Source: Streptomyces lydicus (GTDB lineage Bacteria > Actinomycetota > Actinomycetes > Streptomycetales > Streptomycetaceae). Taken from it: a stretch of DNA of 64,000 bases. Below are positions 46,250 to 55,140 of this stretch, piece by piece. The translations under genes and the position numbers were made by a program. The stretch is taken from contig NZ_JNZA01000020.1 of NCBI RefSeq assembly GCF_000717345.1, forward strand, positions 97,834 to 161,833. The letters are read 5' to 3'. The first letter of the stretch is position 1. Every line of letters starts with the position of its first letter. The notes below the pieces were generated by a model. That model searched no databases. It worked only from the letters and a program-made list of their open reading frames with translations, and was not told the DNA's origin.

Positions 46250-48100
46250 GTGCCCGATCTGAGGTCCCGCACCGTTACCCATGGCCGCAACATGGCGGGC
46301 GCCCGCGCCCTTATGCGGGCCTCGGGCGTAGCGAGCGAGGACATCGGTAAGCCGATCGTCGCGGTCGCCAACTCCTTCACCGAGTTCGTGCCCGGACACA
46401 CCCACCTCGCCCCGGTCGGCCGGATCGTCTCCGACGCCATCCGGGCCGCCGGCGCCGTCCCCCGCGAGTTCAACACCATCGCGGTCGACGACGGCATCGC
46501 GATGGGCCACGGCGGCATGCTGTACTCCCTGCCGTCGCGCGACCTGATCGCGGACTCGGTGGAGTACATGGTCGAGGCGCACTGCGCCGACGCGCTGATC
46601 TGCATCTCCAACTGCGACAAGATCACCCCCGGCATGCTGATGGCCGCGATGCGGCTGAACATCCCGGTGGTCTTCGTCTCCGGCGGCCCGATGGAGGCCG
46701 GCCAGGCCACCCTCGTCGACGGCACGGTCCGCAAGCTGGACCTGATCAACGCGATCGTCGACTCGGTCAACGACAGCGTCTCCGACGAGGACGTCCTCCG
46801 CATCGAGGAGAACGCCTGTCCCACCTGCGGGTCCTGTTCCGGCATGTTCACCGCCAACTCGATGAACTGCCTGACCGAGGCGATCGGCCTGTCCCTGCCC
46901 GGCAACGGCTCGGTGCTCGCCACCCACACCGCCCGCAAGGCGCTCTACGAGAACGCCGGCCGCACGGTCGTGGAGATCACCAAGCGGTACTACGAGGACG
47001 GCGACGAGTCCGTCCTGCCGCGCAACATCGCCACCCGCGCCGCGTTCGAGAACGCCATGGCCCTCGACATCGCCATGGGCGGCTCGACCAACACCATCCT
47101 GCACCTGCTCGCCGCCGCGCAGGAGGCCGAGCTGGACTACGACCTCAAGGACATCAACGAGGTCTCCCGCCGCGTCCCCTGCCTGGCCAAGGTCGCCCCG
47201 AACGTCGCCCCCGGCGGCACGTACTACATGGAGGACGTGCACCGCGCCGGCGGCATCCCCGCCATCCTCGGCGAGCTGTACCGCGGCGGGCTGCTCAACG
47301 AGGACGTGCACTCCGTGCACTCCACCTCGCTCGCGGAGCACCTCAAGACCTGGGACGTGCGCGGCGGCTCCCCGTCCGCCGAGGCCGTCGAACTGTGGCA
47401 CGCCGCGCCCGGCTGCAAGCGCTCGGCGACCGCCTTCTCGCAGTCCGAGCGCTGGGCGTCGCTGGACGTGGACGCCGAGGGCGGCTGCATCCGGTCCGTC
47501 GAGCACGCCTACTCCAAGGACGGCGGCCTGGCGGTCCTCAAGGGCAACATCGCCGAGGACGGCTGCGTCGTGAAGACCGCCGGCGTCGACGAGTCCATTT
47601 GGACCTTCGAGGGCCCGGCCGTCGTCTGCGAATCGCAGGAAGAAGCCGTCGACAAGATCCTCACCAAGCAGATCAAGGAAGGCGACGTCGTCGTCATCCG
47701 CTACGAGGGCCCCAAGGGCGGCCCCGGCATGCAGGAGATGCTCTACCCGACGTCCTTCCTCAAGGGCCGCGGCCTGGGCAAGGCGTGCGCGCTGGTCACC
47801 GACGGCCGCTTCTCCGGCGGCACGTCCGGCCTGTCCATCGGCCACGCCTCCCCCGAGGCGGCCGCCGGCGGCACCATCGCCCTCGTCGAGGACGGCGACC
47901 GCATCCGCATCGACATCCCGAACCGCACGATCGACCTGCTCGTCGACGACGCCACCCTGTCCGCCCGCCGCGAGGCCCTCGGCGGCGTCTACGCACCCAA
48001 GAACCGCGAACGCAAGGTCTCGGCGGCCCTGCGCGCGTACGCGGCCATGGCAACGAGCGCCGACAAGGGCGCGGTGCGCGACGTGAACCTGCTGGGCTGA
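46250..48100 (+). CDS. ilvD: Dihydroxy-acid dehydratase
   Basis: Iron-sulfur enzyme of valine, leucine and isoleucine synthesis. It has 616 residues and begins [20 protein letters not shown]. Cluster and active-site motifs are [18 protein letters not shown] and [19 protein letters not shown], followed by [35 protein letters not shown] and the C-terminal [12 protein letters not shown]. The GTG at 46250 was chosen: AGGGAG lies eight bases upstream, and it gives the expected N-terminus. A GTG at 46241 would add three residues. It is monocistronic with a clear terminator. Confidence 0.97.
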   Translation: MPDLRSRTVTHGRNMAGARALMRASGVASEDIGKPIVAVANSFTEFVPGHTHLAPVGRIVSDAIRAAGAVPREFNTIAVDDGIAMGHGGMLYSLPSRDLIADSVEYMVEAHCADALICISNCDKITPGMLMAAMRLNIPVVFVSGGPMEAGQATLVDGTVRKLDLINAIVDSVNDSVSDEDVLRIEENACPTCGSCSGMFTANSMNCLTEAIGLSLPGNGSVLATHTARKALYENAGRTVVEITKRYYEDGDESVLPRNIATRAAFENAMALDIAMGGSTNTILHLLAAAQEAELDYDLKDINEVSRRVPCLAKVAPNVAPGGTYYMEDVHRAGGIPAILGELYRGGLLNEDVHSVHSTSLAEHLKTWDVRGGSPSAEAVELWHAAPGCKRSATAFSQSERWASLDVDAEGGCIRSVEHAYSKDGGLAVLKGNIAEDGCVVKTAGVDESIWTFEGPAVVCESQEEAVDKILTKQIKEGDVVVIRYEGPKGGPGMQEMLYPTSFLKGRGLGKACALVTDGRFSGGTSGLSIGHASPEAAAGGTIALVEDGDRIRIDIPNRTIDLLVDDATLSARREALGGVYAPKNRERKVSAALRAYAAMATSADKGAVRDVNLLG

Positions 48101-48124
48101 TCCGGCTGACCCACGCCCCACGCG

Positions 48125-48154
48125 AAGGAGCCCCCACACCCGTGGGGGCTCCTT
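48125..48154 (+). terminator. Hairpin after ilvD
   Basis: AAGGAGCCCCCAC pairs perfectly with GTGGGGGCTCCTT around a 4-base loop, 24 bases past the ilvD stop and followed by CCGTTT. It lies between ilvD and the convergent DUF397 gene and may serve both. Confidence 0.85.
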
Positions 48155-48164
48155 CCGTTTGCGC

Positions 48165-48377
48165 TCAGCTCCAGTTGCCGCCCTTGACGGCCGTGACGAA
48201 CGAGGCCCAGGCCACCGCGGGGAAGACGAGCGCGGGGCCGTGCGGGTCCTTGCTGTCGCGGACGGGGACGAGGGCGGGGAGGTTGTCGGCGACTTCCAGG
48301 CAGTTGCCGCCGTCCGGGTTGCTGTGACTGGACTTGCGCCAGGCGACCGTGCTCAGGTCGAGTCGGCGGACGGACAT
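48165..48377 (-). CDS. DUF397 protein
   Basis: A 70-residue DUF397 protein with the family features WRKSSHSNPDGGNCLEVAD, PVRDSKDPHGPALVFPAVAW and FVTAVKGGNWS. In Streptomyces these small proteins almost always accompany an XRE/DUF5753 (Scr1- or BldB-type) regulator and are thought to bind or modulate it. The start is ATG at 48377, overlapping the upstream regulator gene by 25 bases, so translation is coupled. By analogy with toxin-antitoxin-like pairs, the small partner may be harmful alone, but that is not shown for this one. Confidence 0.93.
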   Translation of the reverse strand: MSVRRLDLSTVAWRKSSHSNPDGGNCLEVADNLPALVPVRDSKDPHGPALVFPAVAWASFVTAVKGGNWS

Positions 48378-49204
48378 GGGACTTCCTCCAGGAGGTGCTG
48401 GATGAACGCCGCGGTCTCGCGCGGGGACAAGGCGTAATCGCGCAGTCGATCGTAACTGAACTGGAGTCGCTCAACTCCGCTAATTTCTGCCACCAGTTGC
48501 CCGTCGTATCCCGTCTCCACCCAGGCAACGGTCTTTCCCTCCGGAAGGCGCAGCAGAGCGGTGTCCGTGTTCGGCAGCTCGCGCAATCCGACGCTGAAGG
48601 GGAGCACTTGGAGCGTCACATTAGGCAGCCGGGTCACCTTGTCGAGATGGTCCAGCTGTTCTGTCCACTCCGCGTCGTCCAGCAGCGCACGACGTAACAC
48701 CGCCTCGTCGAGAATTGCCCGGAACTGGGGAGCGGTGGCGCCGGTCAGGATCTCGCGTCGGTTCATTCGTGCGTCGACCTGCTGGTCCAACTGGGCGCCG
48801 GGACTCAGCCCGCCCAGGCACAGCAGCCTGCGGGCGTACGTCTCGGTCTGGAGCAGCCCTGGCACCACAGCCGGCGAGTACTGCTGAATGCCGGTCGCCT
48901 CGGCTTCCAGCGTCATGAAACGCCGGTACCGCTCCTTGAACTGCGTGGGATCGGCGGCCGCCAGCTCCCACAGCGTCAGCAGCAACCCAGGCGTCCCGTA
49001 GTGCTGGTCCAGTGCCTCGGCGACCTCCGGGCTGCCGAGGGTCTGGCCGCTTTCCAGTTTTCCGAAGAGGGAGGCGTCCCAGCCCAGCGCCGTGCCGAGC
49101 TGCCGCAGGCTCTCCCCGTGCTGCGTGCGGAGTAATCGCAGCTCCTCCGCGAAGCGTCGGCGCGGTTCCTGGCTTCGGCCGGTGACGGCTGTCCTCGGCG
49201 GCAT
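48353..49204 (-). CDS. XRE-family regulator with DUF5753 (Scr1/WhiJ-like)
   Basis: A 283-residue regulator. The N-terminal HTH_31/XRE domain (about 18-70) reads ELRLLRTQHGESLRQLGTAL, then WDASLFGKLESGQTLGSPEV. The DUF5753 domain follows from about residue 98 (YRRFMTLEAEATGIQQYSPA, VPGLLQTETYARRLL, TLQVLPFSVGL, VAWVETGYDGQLV). Two leucines, 24 and 170, are TTA codons (49133-49135, 48695-48697), so it should need the bldA tRNA and be expressed late in development. The ATG at 49204 has AAGAGG upstream. It is co-transcribed with the DUF397 gene; such pairs influence development. Confidence 0.93.
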   Translation of the reverse strand: MPPRTAVTGRSQEPRRRFAEELRLLRTQHGESLRQLGTALGWDASLFGKLESGQTLGSPEVAEALDQHYGTPGLLLTLWELAAADPTQFKERYRRFMTLEAEATGIQQYSPAVVPGLLQTETYARRLLCLGGLSPGAQLDQQVDARMNRREILTGATAPQFRAILDEAVLRRALLDDAEWTEQLDHLDKVTRLPNVTLQVLPFSVGLRELPNTDTALLRLPEGKTVAWVETGYDGQLVAEISGVERLQFSYDRLRDYALSPRETAAFIQHLLEEVPCPSADST

Positions 49205-49375
49205 GGCGACCTCTTCTGTGGAAGGTGTGGAACTACCGGCTCCCGGCGTGGAATTACGGCCCGTAGCGGTGGGATCGGGCCCCACCCCGGGGTCATTCTC
49301 GTAACAGCCGGATCACTCACGGTAGTTGCCGTCCGGTGTGCCAGGTAGCGGAACGGGAGACGGGAGCGGTATCAA

Positions 49376-49582
49376 ATGGCCACAGAACCCCACACGGAGG
49401 CCCGGGCGGCATGCGACGAGCTGGCCGCCGCACTCCGGCAGGCCGGCATCGTGCTGCCGTCACTGGGCGTCGACCCGGTGTCGTGCGCCCGCCCCTACCC
49501 GCGCCCGCTGGTCGAGTTGGGGCGCTGCAACCTGGAGACGGTGCGGCGGCTGACCGCCGTGCTCGCGAGGGCGGCGCGGTGA
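49376..49582 (+). CDS. Small helical protein divergent from the Scr1-type regulator
   Basis: A 68-residue protein with an amphipathic helix (HTEARAACDELAAALRQAG), a proline-containing loop (LPSLGVDPVSCARPYPRPLV) and a second helix (GRCNLETVRRLTAVLARAAR). It has no signal peptide or transmembrane segment. Similar small proteins are frequent beside DUF5753/DUF397 modules in streptomycetes, from memory. The ATG at 49376 has a GGGAG-like site upstream. Its stop overlaps the GTG of the next gene by 4 bases. It is probably a target or partner of the divergent regulator; the function is unknown. Confidence 0.7.
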   Translation: MATEPHTEARAACDELAAALRQAGIVLPSLGVDPVSCARPYPRPLVELGRCNLETVRRLTAVLARAAR

Positions 49583-49992
49583 CCGGGCGGCTGGTACGGC
49601 TCCTCGCGCTGGTCCTGCCGGCGTGCGGGAGGCACCGCGACCGTGGCGCACGGCAGGCCGCGCCCGTCGCGTGTCAGCGCCGCCACCACAGCCGTCTCCC
49701 GCGCCACAGGAGCCCGTACGCCCGCGACGCCGTCGCCGGAGGCCCGTTCATGGACACCCGTAGCCCGGTACGCCGCTATGTGCCGCGTCCGTACATCTCA
49801 CCCGCGTGCCACATCGGTACGCACGCGGCGTGCGACAAGGGCGCCCCCGGGCCCGAGGTCACCACGGTGCCCGGGGTGTGGCGCGAGGCGTGCGCCTGTC
49901 CCTGCCACGAGGGCGGGGCGCCGGGCCTTCACCAGCCGGCCGGGTCCTTCGTGGGGGCCGCGAACACCGTCCCGTTGGGCGCCGCCGCGTAG
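49579..49992 (+). CDS. Small Cys/His-containing hypothetical protein
   Basis: A 137-residue frame started by GTG at 49579, coupled to the preceding gene by a 4-base overlap. The first half is Arg/Ala-rich and not distinctive. The second half has a probable zinc-binding cluster: SPACHIGTHAACDKGAP, then REACACPCHEGG (C-x3-H-x3-C ... C-x-C-x-C-H). The last 64 bases overlap the 3' end of the opposite kinase gene. If only the cysteine-rich part is real, translation might begin at the ATG in GGPFMDTRS (49750). The function is unknown. Confidence 0.5.
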   Translation: MTGRLVRLLALVLPACGRHRDRGARQAAPVACQRRHHSRLPRHRSPYARDAVAGGPFMDTRSPVRRYVPRPYISPACHIGTHAACDKGAPGPEVTTVPGVWREACACPCHEGGAPGLHQPAGSFVGAANTVPLGAAA

Positions 49993-52208
49993 ATCCGGTC
50001 CCGCGCGGTGTCCACACGCGGGGCGGGCAGCGCCTGGAGGAAGCCGTTGTGGCGGTCGGCCGCCAGCTGCGGCCGGGTCTGCCCCAGCAGCCCGCCCGAC
50101 CGGGTGTCGACGGCCAGCAGCCGGCCGTCCGCCGCGGTGAAGAACAGCCGGTCGCCGCTGACCACCGGCGCCGAGCCCCGGCTGACCGCGGTCTCGGTGT
50201 CCCACTTCCGTGCGCCGACGGCCTGCAGCGCACCGCCCTCGGCCAGCAGGTAGACGGTTTCGCCGTGCACCACGGCGGCGGTGTTCTGGAGCGGCGCGGC
50301 CAGCGGCAGGCGGCGGGTGCGGCCGGTCGCCGGGTCGTAGCGGACGACGGCGGTGGTGTAGTTCACCAACTTCGGGTCGGTGGCGGTGAGATAGAGCGCG
50401 CCGGACGCGCCGGTGCCGGCCGGGGCGAGCGTGCCGGGCAGCCGTCGTGCCCAGCGGATCCGGCCGTCGGCCGGGTCGATGGCGGTGACCTGCGAGCCGG
50501 TGCCGTCCGCGGTGGCCTCGGCGGCGTAGGCGGTGCGCGGGTCCCCGAACGAGGTGAACACCGGCAGCTGGTGCCCGGGGAAGCGCTTGTGCCACCGCTG
50601 CCGGTGGGTGGCGCTGTCCAGGGCGGTGACGGTGCCGTCGGCGGCCGTCAGGAGCACCCGGTCGCCGACGACGGCGGCGCCGCCCTCGTATCCGGAGACG
50701 TCCTTGGTCCAGCGGGTGGCGCCCTTGCCGCCGGCCGACGGGTCGAGCGCCATCAGCCGGGTGCCGTCGGCGGCGAAGACGTAGAGCAGCCCGCCGGAGA
50801 GCACCGGAGGGGTCGGGGAGACGGCGTCCCGGCCGGCCGGGGCGGCCGTGCGGCGCCACACCACCGCGCCGGTCTCCGGGTTCAGCCGGGCCGCGGGCAG
50901 GCCGGACTGGCCGCAGAACACGGCCCCGTCGCCGCTGGTGCAGTACGGGACTTCGGCGGCGTAGCCCTTGGGCCGCTTGACGAGGGTGGTGCGCCACGGG
51001 TGGAAGCCGGCCGCCGCGAGGGACGGACGGGTCTGCAGGGCGGGGTCCTGGCCGGGGTCGGCGGGGGTCAGCGCCCGTACGGCGGTGACGACCCCGGCGC
51101 CCGCGAGCAGGAGGGCGAGCGCGGCCCACAGGGGCCGGCGGGGCGCGAAGCGGGTGCGGCGGCGGGGCGCGGCGGGGCCCCGGTCCGGGGCCTCGGCAGG
51201 CGCCCGGTCGGGCTCCCCGCCGGGGGCCGCCGCCCGGACGTGGGTCGTCTCGGCGCGCGACGGGGCGGCCTCGGCCCGTACGGGCTGCCGCTGCTCCGGT
51301 ATCCGCACCGCCCCCGGCCCCGCGCCGCCCGGCGGCACCTCCGCGGCCGCGCCGGCCGGCAGCGTGAGGGGCCCGGCGTCCGGGGCGTCGCTGCGCAGTT
51401 GCGTCATCAGCGCGTCCGGCGTGGGCCGGTCCGCCGGGTCCTTGGCCAGGCAGCTCTCGATCAGCGGCGTCAACTCCTGCGGTACGCCGCCCAGATCGGC
51501 CTCGTCATGGACCACCTGGTACGCGACGAGGTAGGGGCTCTCCGAGTCGAAGGGGCCACGTCCGGTCGCGGCGTGCACCAGTACCGATCCCAGCGCGAAG
51601 ACGTCCGCCGCCGGGCCGACCTCGCGGGGCCGCTGGAACTGCTCGGGTGCCATGAACGGCGGTGTGCCGATCAACTTGCCGGTCTCGGTGCGCATCTCGC
51701 TGTCCGTAGGGCGCGAGATGCCGAAGTCGATGACTTTCGGGCCGTCGGCGGCCAGCAGCACGTTGCCCGGCTTGAGATCGCGGTGCACCACGCCCGCGCG
51801 GTGGATGTCGCGCAGCGCCTCGGCGAGCCCCGCGGCCAGCCGCCGTACGTCGTCGGACGCCAGCGGGCCGTTCCGCTTCACATGGTCGGAGAGGGTCGGG
51901 CCGGGGATGTGCAGAGTCGCCATCCACGGGCGTTCGGCGTCCGGATCGGCGTCCACGACGGGTGCGGTGAACGCCCCGCTGACCCGCCGCGCGGCCGCCA
52001 CCTCCTGCCGGAACCGCCCCCGGAATTCCGGGTCCTGGGCGAATTCGGCGTGGATGACCTTGACCGCGAGCAGCAGTCCGGAGGAGGAGCGGGCCAGATG
52101 AACCACGCCCATGCCGCCGGAGCCGAGGCGCGACTCCAGGCGGTACTGCCCGGCGTATTCCGGACGCTCCGCTTCCGGGCCGGGCCCGGTCTCGCGCAGC
52201 GACGGCAT
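49929..52208 (-). CDS. Serine/threonine protein kinase with C-terminal PQQ-type beta-propeller
   Basis: A 759-residue membrane receptor kinase. The PknB-type kinase domain (about 18-280) has the P-loop RLGSGGMGVVHLARS, the lysine in LLAVKVIHAEFA, the catalytic loop VVHRDLKPGNVLLAADG and the DFG loop KVIDFGISR. Then a Pro/Ala linker, one transmembrane helix (LWAALALLLAGAGVVTAVRAL, about 385-405), and an extracytoplasmic beta-propeller of PQQ/YVTN-like repeats (WRRTAAPAGRDAVSP, LLYVFAADGTRLMALDPSAG, VLLTAADGTVTALDSATHRQ). It probably couples an outside signal or ligand to intracellular phosphorylation. The start is ATG at 52208. Confidence 0.93.
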   Translation of the reverse strand: MPSLRETGPGPEAERPEYAGQYRLESRLGSGGMGVVHLARSSSGLLLAVKVIHAEFAQDPEFRGRFRQEVAAARRVSGAFTAPVVDADPDAERPWMATLHIPGPTLSDHVKRNGPLASDDVRRLAAGLAEALRDIHRAGVVHRDLKPGNVLLAADGPKVIDFGISRPTDSEMRTETGKLIGTPPFMAPEQFQRPREVGPAADVFALGSVLVHAATGRGPFDSESPYLVAYQVVHDEADLGGVPQELTPLIESCLAKDPADRPTPDALMTQLRSDAPDAGPLTLPAGAAAEVPPGGAGPGAVRIPEQRQPVRAEAAPSRAETTHVRAAAPGGEPDRAPAEAPDRGPAAPRRRTRFAPRRPLWAALALLLAGAGVVTAVRALTPADPGQDPALQTRPSLAAAGFHPWRTTLVKRPKGYAAEVPYCTSGDGAVFCGQSGLPAARLNPETGAVVWRRTAAPAGRDAVSPTPPVLSGGLLYVFAADGTRLMALDPSAGGKGATRWTKDVSGYEGGAAVVGDRVLLTAADGTVTALDSATHRQRWHKRFPGHQLPVFTSFGDPRTAYAAEATADGTGSQVTAIDPADGRIRWARRLPGTLAPAGTGASGALYLTATDPKLVNYTTAVVRYDPATGRTRRLPLAAPLQNTAAVVHGETVYLLAEGGALQAVGARKWDTETAVSRGSAPVVSGDRLFFTAADGRLLAVDTRSGGLLGQTRPQLAADRHNGFLQALPAPRVDTARDRIYAAAPNGTVFAAPTKDPAGW

Positions 52209-52371
52209 GGATCCACCCCCGTGTTTTCCGGTGCCATTCGGTCGCAGGTGCGACGCGCGGAGCCTAGTCGATGGCACGTACGAGATGAACGAGGCTTGCT
52301 AGCGTGCCGCTTGCGCATCTGACAACGGGCCCGGCGACGGGCCCTCCACGGGGGAACACGGGGGGAACCAC

Positions 52372-52668
52372 ATGAGTACGCAGGACGTCCAGGAGGCCCA
52401 GGAGGCCGCCGCCGAGCGCCGCACCTTCCAGCTCGCGCCCGGCTACCAGGTCAACGTGCGCAAGGGGCCGAGCACGAGCTCCGCGATCGTCCGCCGGCTG
52501 GCGGCGGGCGCGTGGATCGAGATCCGCTGCCAGCGGCACGGCGAGCGGGTCAGCGGCCCGTGCGGCACCACCGACATCTGGGACAACATCGCGCCCGGCC
52601 AGTACGTCTCCGACGCGTACGTCCGGACCGGCAGCAGCGGCATGGTCGCGCCGTCCTGCACCAGCTGA
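52372..52668 (+). CDS. SH3-like domain protein
   Basis: A 98-residue protein that is nearly all one bacterial SH3-like domain: FQLAPGYQVNVRKGPSTSSA, then VRRLAAGAWIEIRCQRHGER, TTDIWDNIAPGQYVSDAYVR. In secreted hydrolases this domain binds peptidoglycan peptides, but here no signal peptide is visible (MSTQDVQEAQEAAAERR), so the protein may stay in the cytoplasm or leave by another route. Two cysteines in the domain (RCQRHG, GPCGTT) and one near the end could pair. The start is ATG at 52372. The neighbours do not fix a pathway. Confidence 0.82.
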   Translation: MSTQDVQEAQEAAAERRTFQLAPGYQVNVRKGPSTSSAIVRRLAAGAWIEIRCQRHGERVSGPCGTTDIWDNIAPGQYVSDAYVRTGSSGMVAPSCTS

Positions 52669-52732
52669 GGGACCGGCCACCCCGGCGGCCCGGGCCGCCG
52701 GGGATTCCGCCCGGGCGGGGATAATCGGTGCC

Positions 52733-53281
52733 ATGAGCGACGAGCAGACCCCGTCCGGAAGCCCGGAGCGCCGCGGCGCCGAGGCCGGCGTTCCGGAGCG
52801 CGGCGGCCCCGAGCCGGAGGAGATCCGGTTCTTCGGGACGAGCTGGGTCCACCACGACGGCGGCTACGCCCTGCGCCGGGCCGGCGTCGCGGTGGGCTCG
52901 CTGGCGCTCGCCGCGGCCGGCGCGGCCGTGCTGCGCTTCGCGTTCCAGGGCCTGGAGGTCGCCGACGTCGGCCCGTTCGTCGGCCTCCTCGTCGTCGCCG
53001 GCTTCGCCATCTGCAGCGCGCTGGCCTTCCGCCGCACCTGGGAGGGGTTCGTGCGCCGGCCCGACCCTTCCGCGCCGAGCGCCGCCGACCGGTCCGGGCA
53101 GGGCCTGATGCTGATCGGCTTCATCGGGTCGCTGCTCGCGTACTTCTGCCGCAGCCTCGTCGAGGCGCCCGGCGAGAAGCTGCACCGCGCCGAGTACGCG
53201 GCCGCCCGCGAGCGGTACGAGCGCCGGCGTGGCGCCCGTACCGGCAACCCGGCCGCGAAGAAGCCGAAGAAGCGCCGCTAG
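52733..53281 (+). CDS. Small membrane protein with three predicted helices
   Basis: A 182-residue protein. A polar N-terminus (about 1-45) contains EEIRFFGTSWVHHDGG. Hydrophobic segments follow at about 50-70 (VAVGSLALAAAGAAVLRFAF), 80-98 (GPFVGLLVVAGFAICSALAF) and 125-141 (GLMLIGFIGSLLAYF). The C-terminus is strongly basic (RERYERRRGAR, KKPKKRR) and likely cytosolic. No family was recognised. The start is ATG at 52733. It converges on the TIM-barrel protein gene, with only 16 bases between stops. Confidence 0.75.
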   Translation: MSDEQTPSGSPERRGAEAGVPERGGPEPEEIRFFGTSWVHHDGGYALRRAGVAVGSLALAAAGAAVLRFAFQGLEVADVGPFVGLLVVAGFAICSALAFRRTWEGFVRRPDPSAPSAADRSGQGLMLIGFIGSLLAYFCRSLVEAPGEKLHRAEYAAARERYERRRGARTGNPAAKKPKKRR

Positions 53282-53297
53282 ACCGCTCCAGGCCGCT

Positions 53298-54251
53298 CTA
53301 GGCCCCGGTCTTCGGCCGCGCGTACCGGGCCGCCATCGTGGCGAACACCTCCCGCGGCTCCCAGCGCGCCTCGTCGAGCATCGACACCACGCCGTACGAC
53401 GACAGGTCCGCGCCCTTGCGGGACTTGTACCCGGCGAAGGTGAACCAGAGCGCGGTGTCCACGCCCTCCTCCTCGAAGACGTCGAGCAGTTCGGTGAGGT
53501 AGCGGACCTGCTCGCCCTCGTCCGGTACCGCGTCCGCGGGCGGCTGCCAGGCCAGTCCGCCGCGTTCGCCGGCGCCCCGGTAGGGGCAGGTGCCGAACTC
53601 GGTCACCGCGACCGGCTTGCCGTGGGCGCGGTGCCCGCGCAGCTCCTCGAGGAACGTCGAGGCGTTGTACGCCGCCCGGTAGGCGTCCACCCCGACCACG
53701 TCGAACGGCCCCCAGTCGATGCCCTCCCAGGGGCCCGAGGCGTAAGTGATCTTGCCGGCGAACCGCTCGCGCACCAGCTTCGCGACCTCCGCCAGGAAGC
53801 CGTTGAGCCGCTGCTGTACCGGGCCGAGCGACATCCACCAGTCGCGGTCCGCGGTGGTCATCGCGTGGAGCCGGTCGCTGTAGGTGTCGCCCGGGATGAA
53901 GCCGTTGCAGAACGCGCTCATCTCGCACCCGGCGACGAACACCACCTCGGCGCCGCCCGCGCGGACGGCCTCGGCCCGCTCGGCGCAGTCGGCGAAGAAC
54001 GGCCGCAGCTCCTCGGTGGTGAGGTCCACCGGGAACGGCGCGAACCACACCTCCAGGCCGGCCTCGGCGGCGCAGCGCGCCGCGACGCTCAGCCGCTCGG
54101 GATCGCCGCCCGATATGCGCACCGCGTCGCAATGCAGCTCACCGGCGATCACCGCCATGTCCTTGGCCGCCACCTCCTCGGTGAAGCTCGTGCGGGAGGC
54201 GTCCTCCCCGGGCAGGAAGCCGGTGTCGTAGTTGATTCCCCGTGCGCGCAT
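53298..54251 (-). CDS. TIM-barrel glycosidase-like protein, often labelled abortive infection protein
   Basis: A 317-residue protein with the features of a clan A glycosidase barrel: MRARGINYDTGFLPGED, DAVRISGGDPERLSVAARCA, EVWFAPFPVDLT, EVVFVAGCEMSAFCNGFIPG with a possible acid/base Glu, GPFDVVGVDAYRAAYN, and KPVAVTEFGTCPYRGAG with a strand-7 Glu nucleophile position. Close homologues in Streptomyces carry the name abortive infection protein, from memory; nothing visible links it to phage abortive systems such as HEPN or CAAX domains. The ATG at 54251 has GAGAGG upstream; a GTG at 54263 is possible. The substrate is unknown. Confidence 0.7.
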   Translation of the reverse strand: MRARGINYDTGFLPGEDASRTSFTEEVAAKDMAVIAGELHCDAVRISGGDPERLSVAARCAAEAGLEVWFAPFPVDLTTEELRPFFADCAERAEAVRAGGAEVVFVAGCEMSAFCNGFIPGDTYSDRLHAMTTADRDWWMSLGPVQQRLNGFLAEVAKLVRERFAGKITYASGPWEGIDWGPFDVVGVDAYRAAYNASTFLEELRGHRAHGKPVAVTEFGTCPYRGAGERGGLAWQPPADAVPDEGEQVRYLTELLDVFEEEGVDTALWFTFAGYKSRKGADLSSYGVVSMLDEARWEPREVFATMAARYARPKTGA

Positions 54252-54345
54252 CTCGCCTCTCACTGCTCGTTCCGGTGCTTGTTCCGGTGTTTGTCCCGGT
54301 CTGTTCGGTCGTGGTGGCCGGTGGTGCGCTGCCCGTCGGTCGTGG

Positions 54346-55047
54346 TCAGGCCGCCGGTCGGAGTCGGCCCGTCGGTCGTGGTCGGTCCTCGGTCGTGATC
54401 GGGTCCTCGGCCGGGGCCGGTTCGTCGCGCGCGGGCCGCCCCCCGCTCGCGAAGGGGTCGAGGCCGTGCGCCAGCAGCCCGAAGGCGAGCTCGACGTCCT
54501 CGGCCAGCCGGCGGCGGGCGTCCTCCAGGGCGGCGCCGGCGGCCAGCCGCCGGAAGAACGTCTCCTGGAGGGTCACCAGCGAAGCGCTGATCTGAGCCGC
54601 CATCAGGGCCGCGGCCGTCTCGCCGTGCTCGGCCGCCAGCACCTCCGCGAGCTTCTGCCGCTGCTGGTAGAGCAGCGCGTGGGCGGCGCTGCTGAGCGCC
54701 GGGCTGTCGAAGATCACCCGCACCCGGGAGACCAGGACCTCCGTGTCGATCCCGGTCATCGGGCCGACGGCGAAGTCGCGGTAGTGCGTGCGGAGCGCGT
54801 CCAGCGGCGACGTGCCGGCCGGCCGCCCGGCGACGATGCCCGCCAGGTCCTCGTCGCCCACGCCCTGGAGGGCGAGCGATTCCTTCGTCGGGAAGTACGA
54901 GAACAGCGTCGCCTTGGCCACCTCCGCGGCCTCGGCGATCTCGCTGACCGTCACCGCCTCGAAGCCGCGCTCGGCGAACAGCCGCCAGGCCGTCGCCGCG
55001 AGCCGCTGCCGCGTCTGTTCCTTCTTCCGCTCCCGCAATCCGGCCAT
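54346..55047 (-). CDS. TetR-family regulator divergent from a methyltransferase
   Basis: A 233-residue regulator. The HTH domain is at about 10-56: TRQRLAATAWRLFAERGFEA, VTVSEIAEAAEVAKATLFSY, FPTKESLALQG. The C-terminal part (LSSAAHALLYQQRQKLAEVL, AAALMAAQISASLVTLQETF) follows, with a Pro/Asp/Arg-rich end coded by imperfect repeats. The start is ATG at 55047. It is divergent from a methyltransferase gene, with CAGAC-CAA-GTCTG lying 15 bases upstream of its start; repression of itself and the methyltransferase is likely. The inducer is unknown. Confidence 0.9.
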   Translation of the reverse strand: MAGLRERKKEQTRQRLAATAWRLFAERGFEAVTVSEIAEAAEVAKATLFSYFPTKESLALQGVGDEDLAGIVAGRPAGTSPLDALRTHYRDFAVGPMTGIDTEVLVSRVRVIFDSPALSSAAHALLYQQRQKLAEVLAAEHGETAAALMAAQISASLVTLQETFFRRLAAGAALEDARRRLAEDVELAFGLLAHGLDPFASGGRPARDEPAPAEDPITTEDRPRPTGRLRPAA

Positions 55048-55061
55048 GCCGGCACCATAAC

Positions 55062-55115
55062 CAGACCAAGTCTGAAATCAAACCCGGTACGAGTTTTTGT
55101 TCCGGGTCCGTACCG
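55062..55115. promoter_or_regulatory. Operator-like palindromes between TetR and methyltransferase genes
   Basis: CAGAC-CAA-GTCTG (55062-55074) is a perfect short palindrome close to the TetR start. CGGTACG (55085-55091) and CGTACCG (55109-55115) form a second inverted repeat nearer the methyltransferase. Both fit TetR-type control of a divergent promoter. Confidence 0.5.
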
Positions 55116-55140
55116 TTCCGTGGCCGGGCACGATGAGCCC

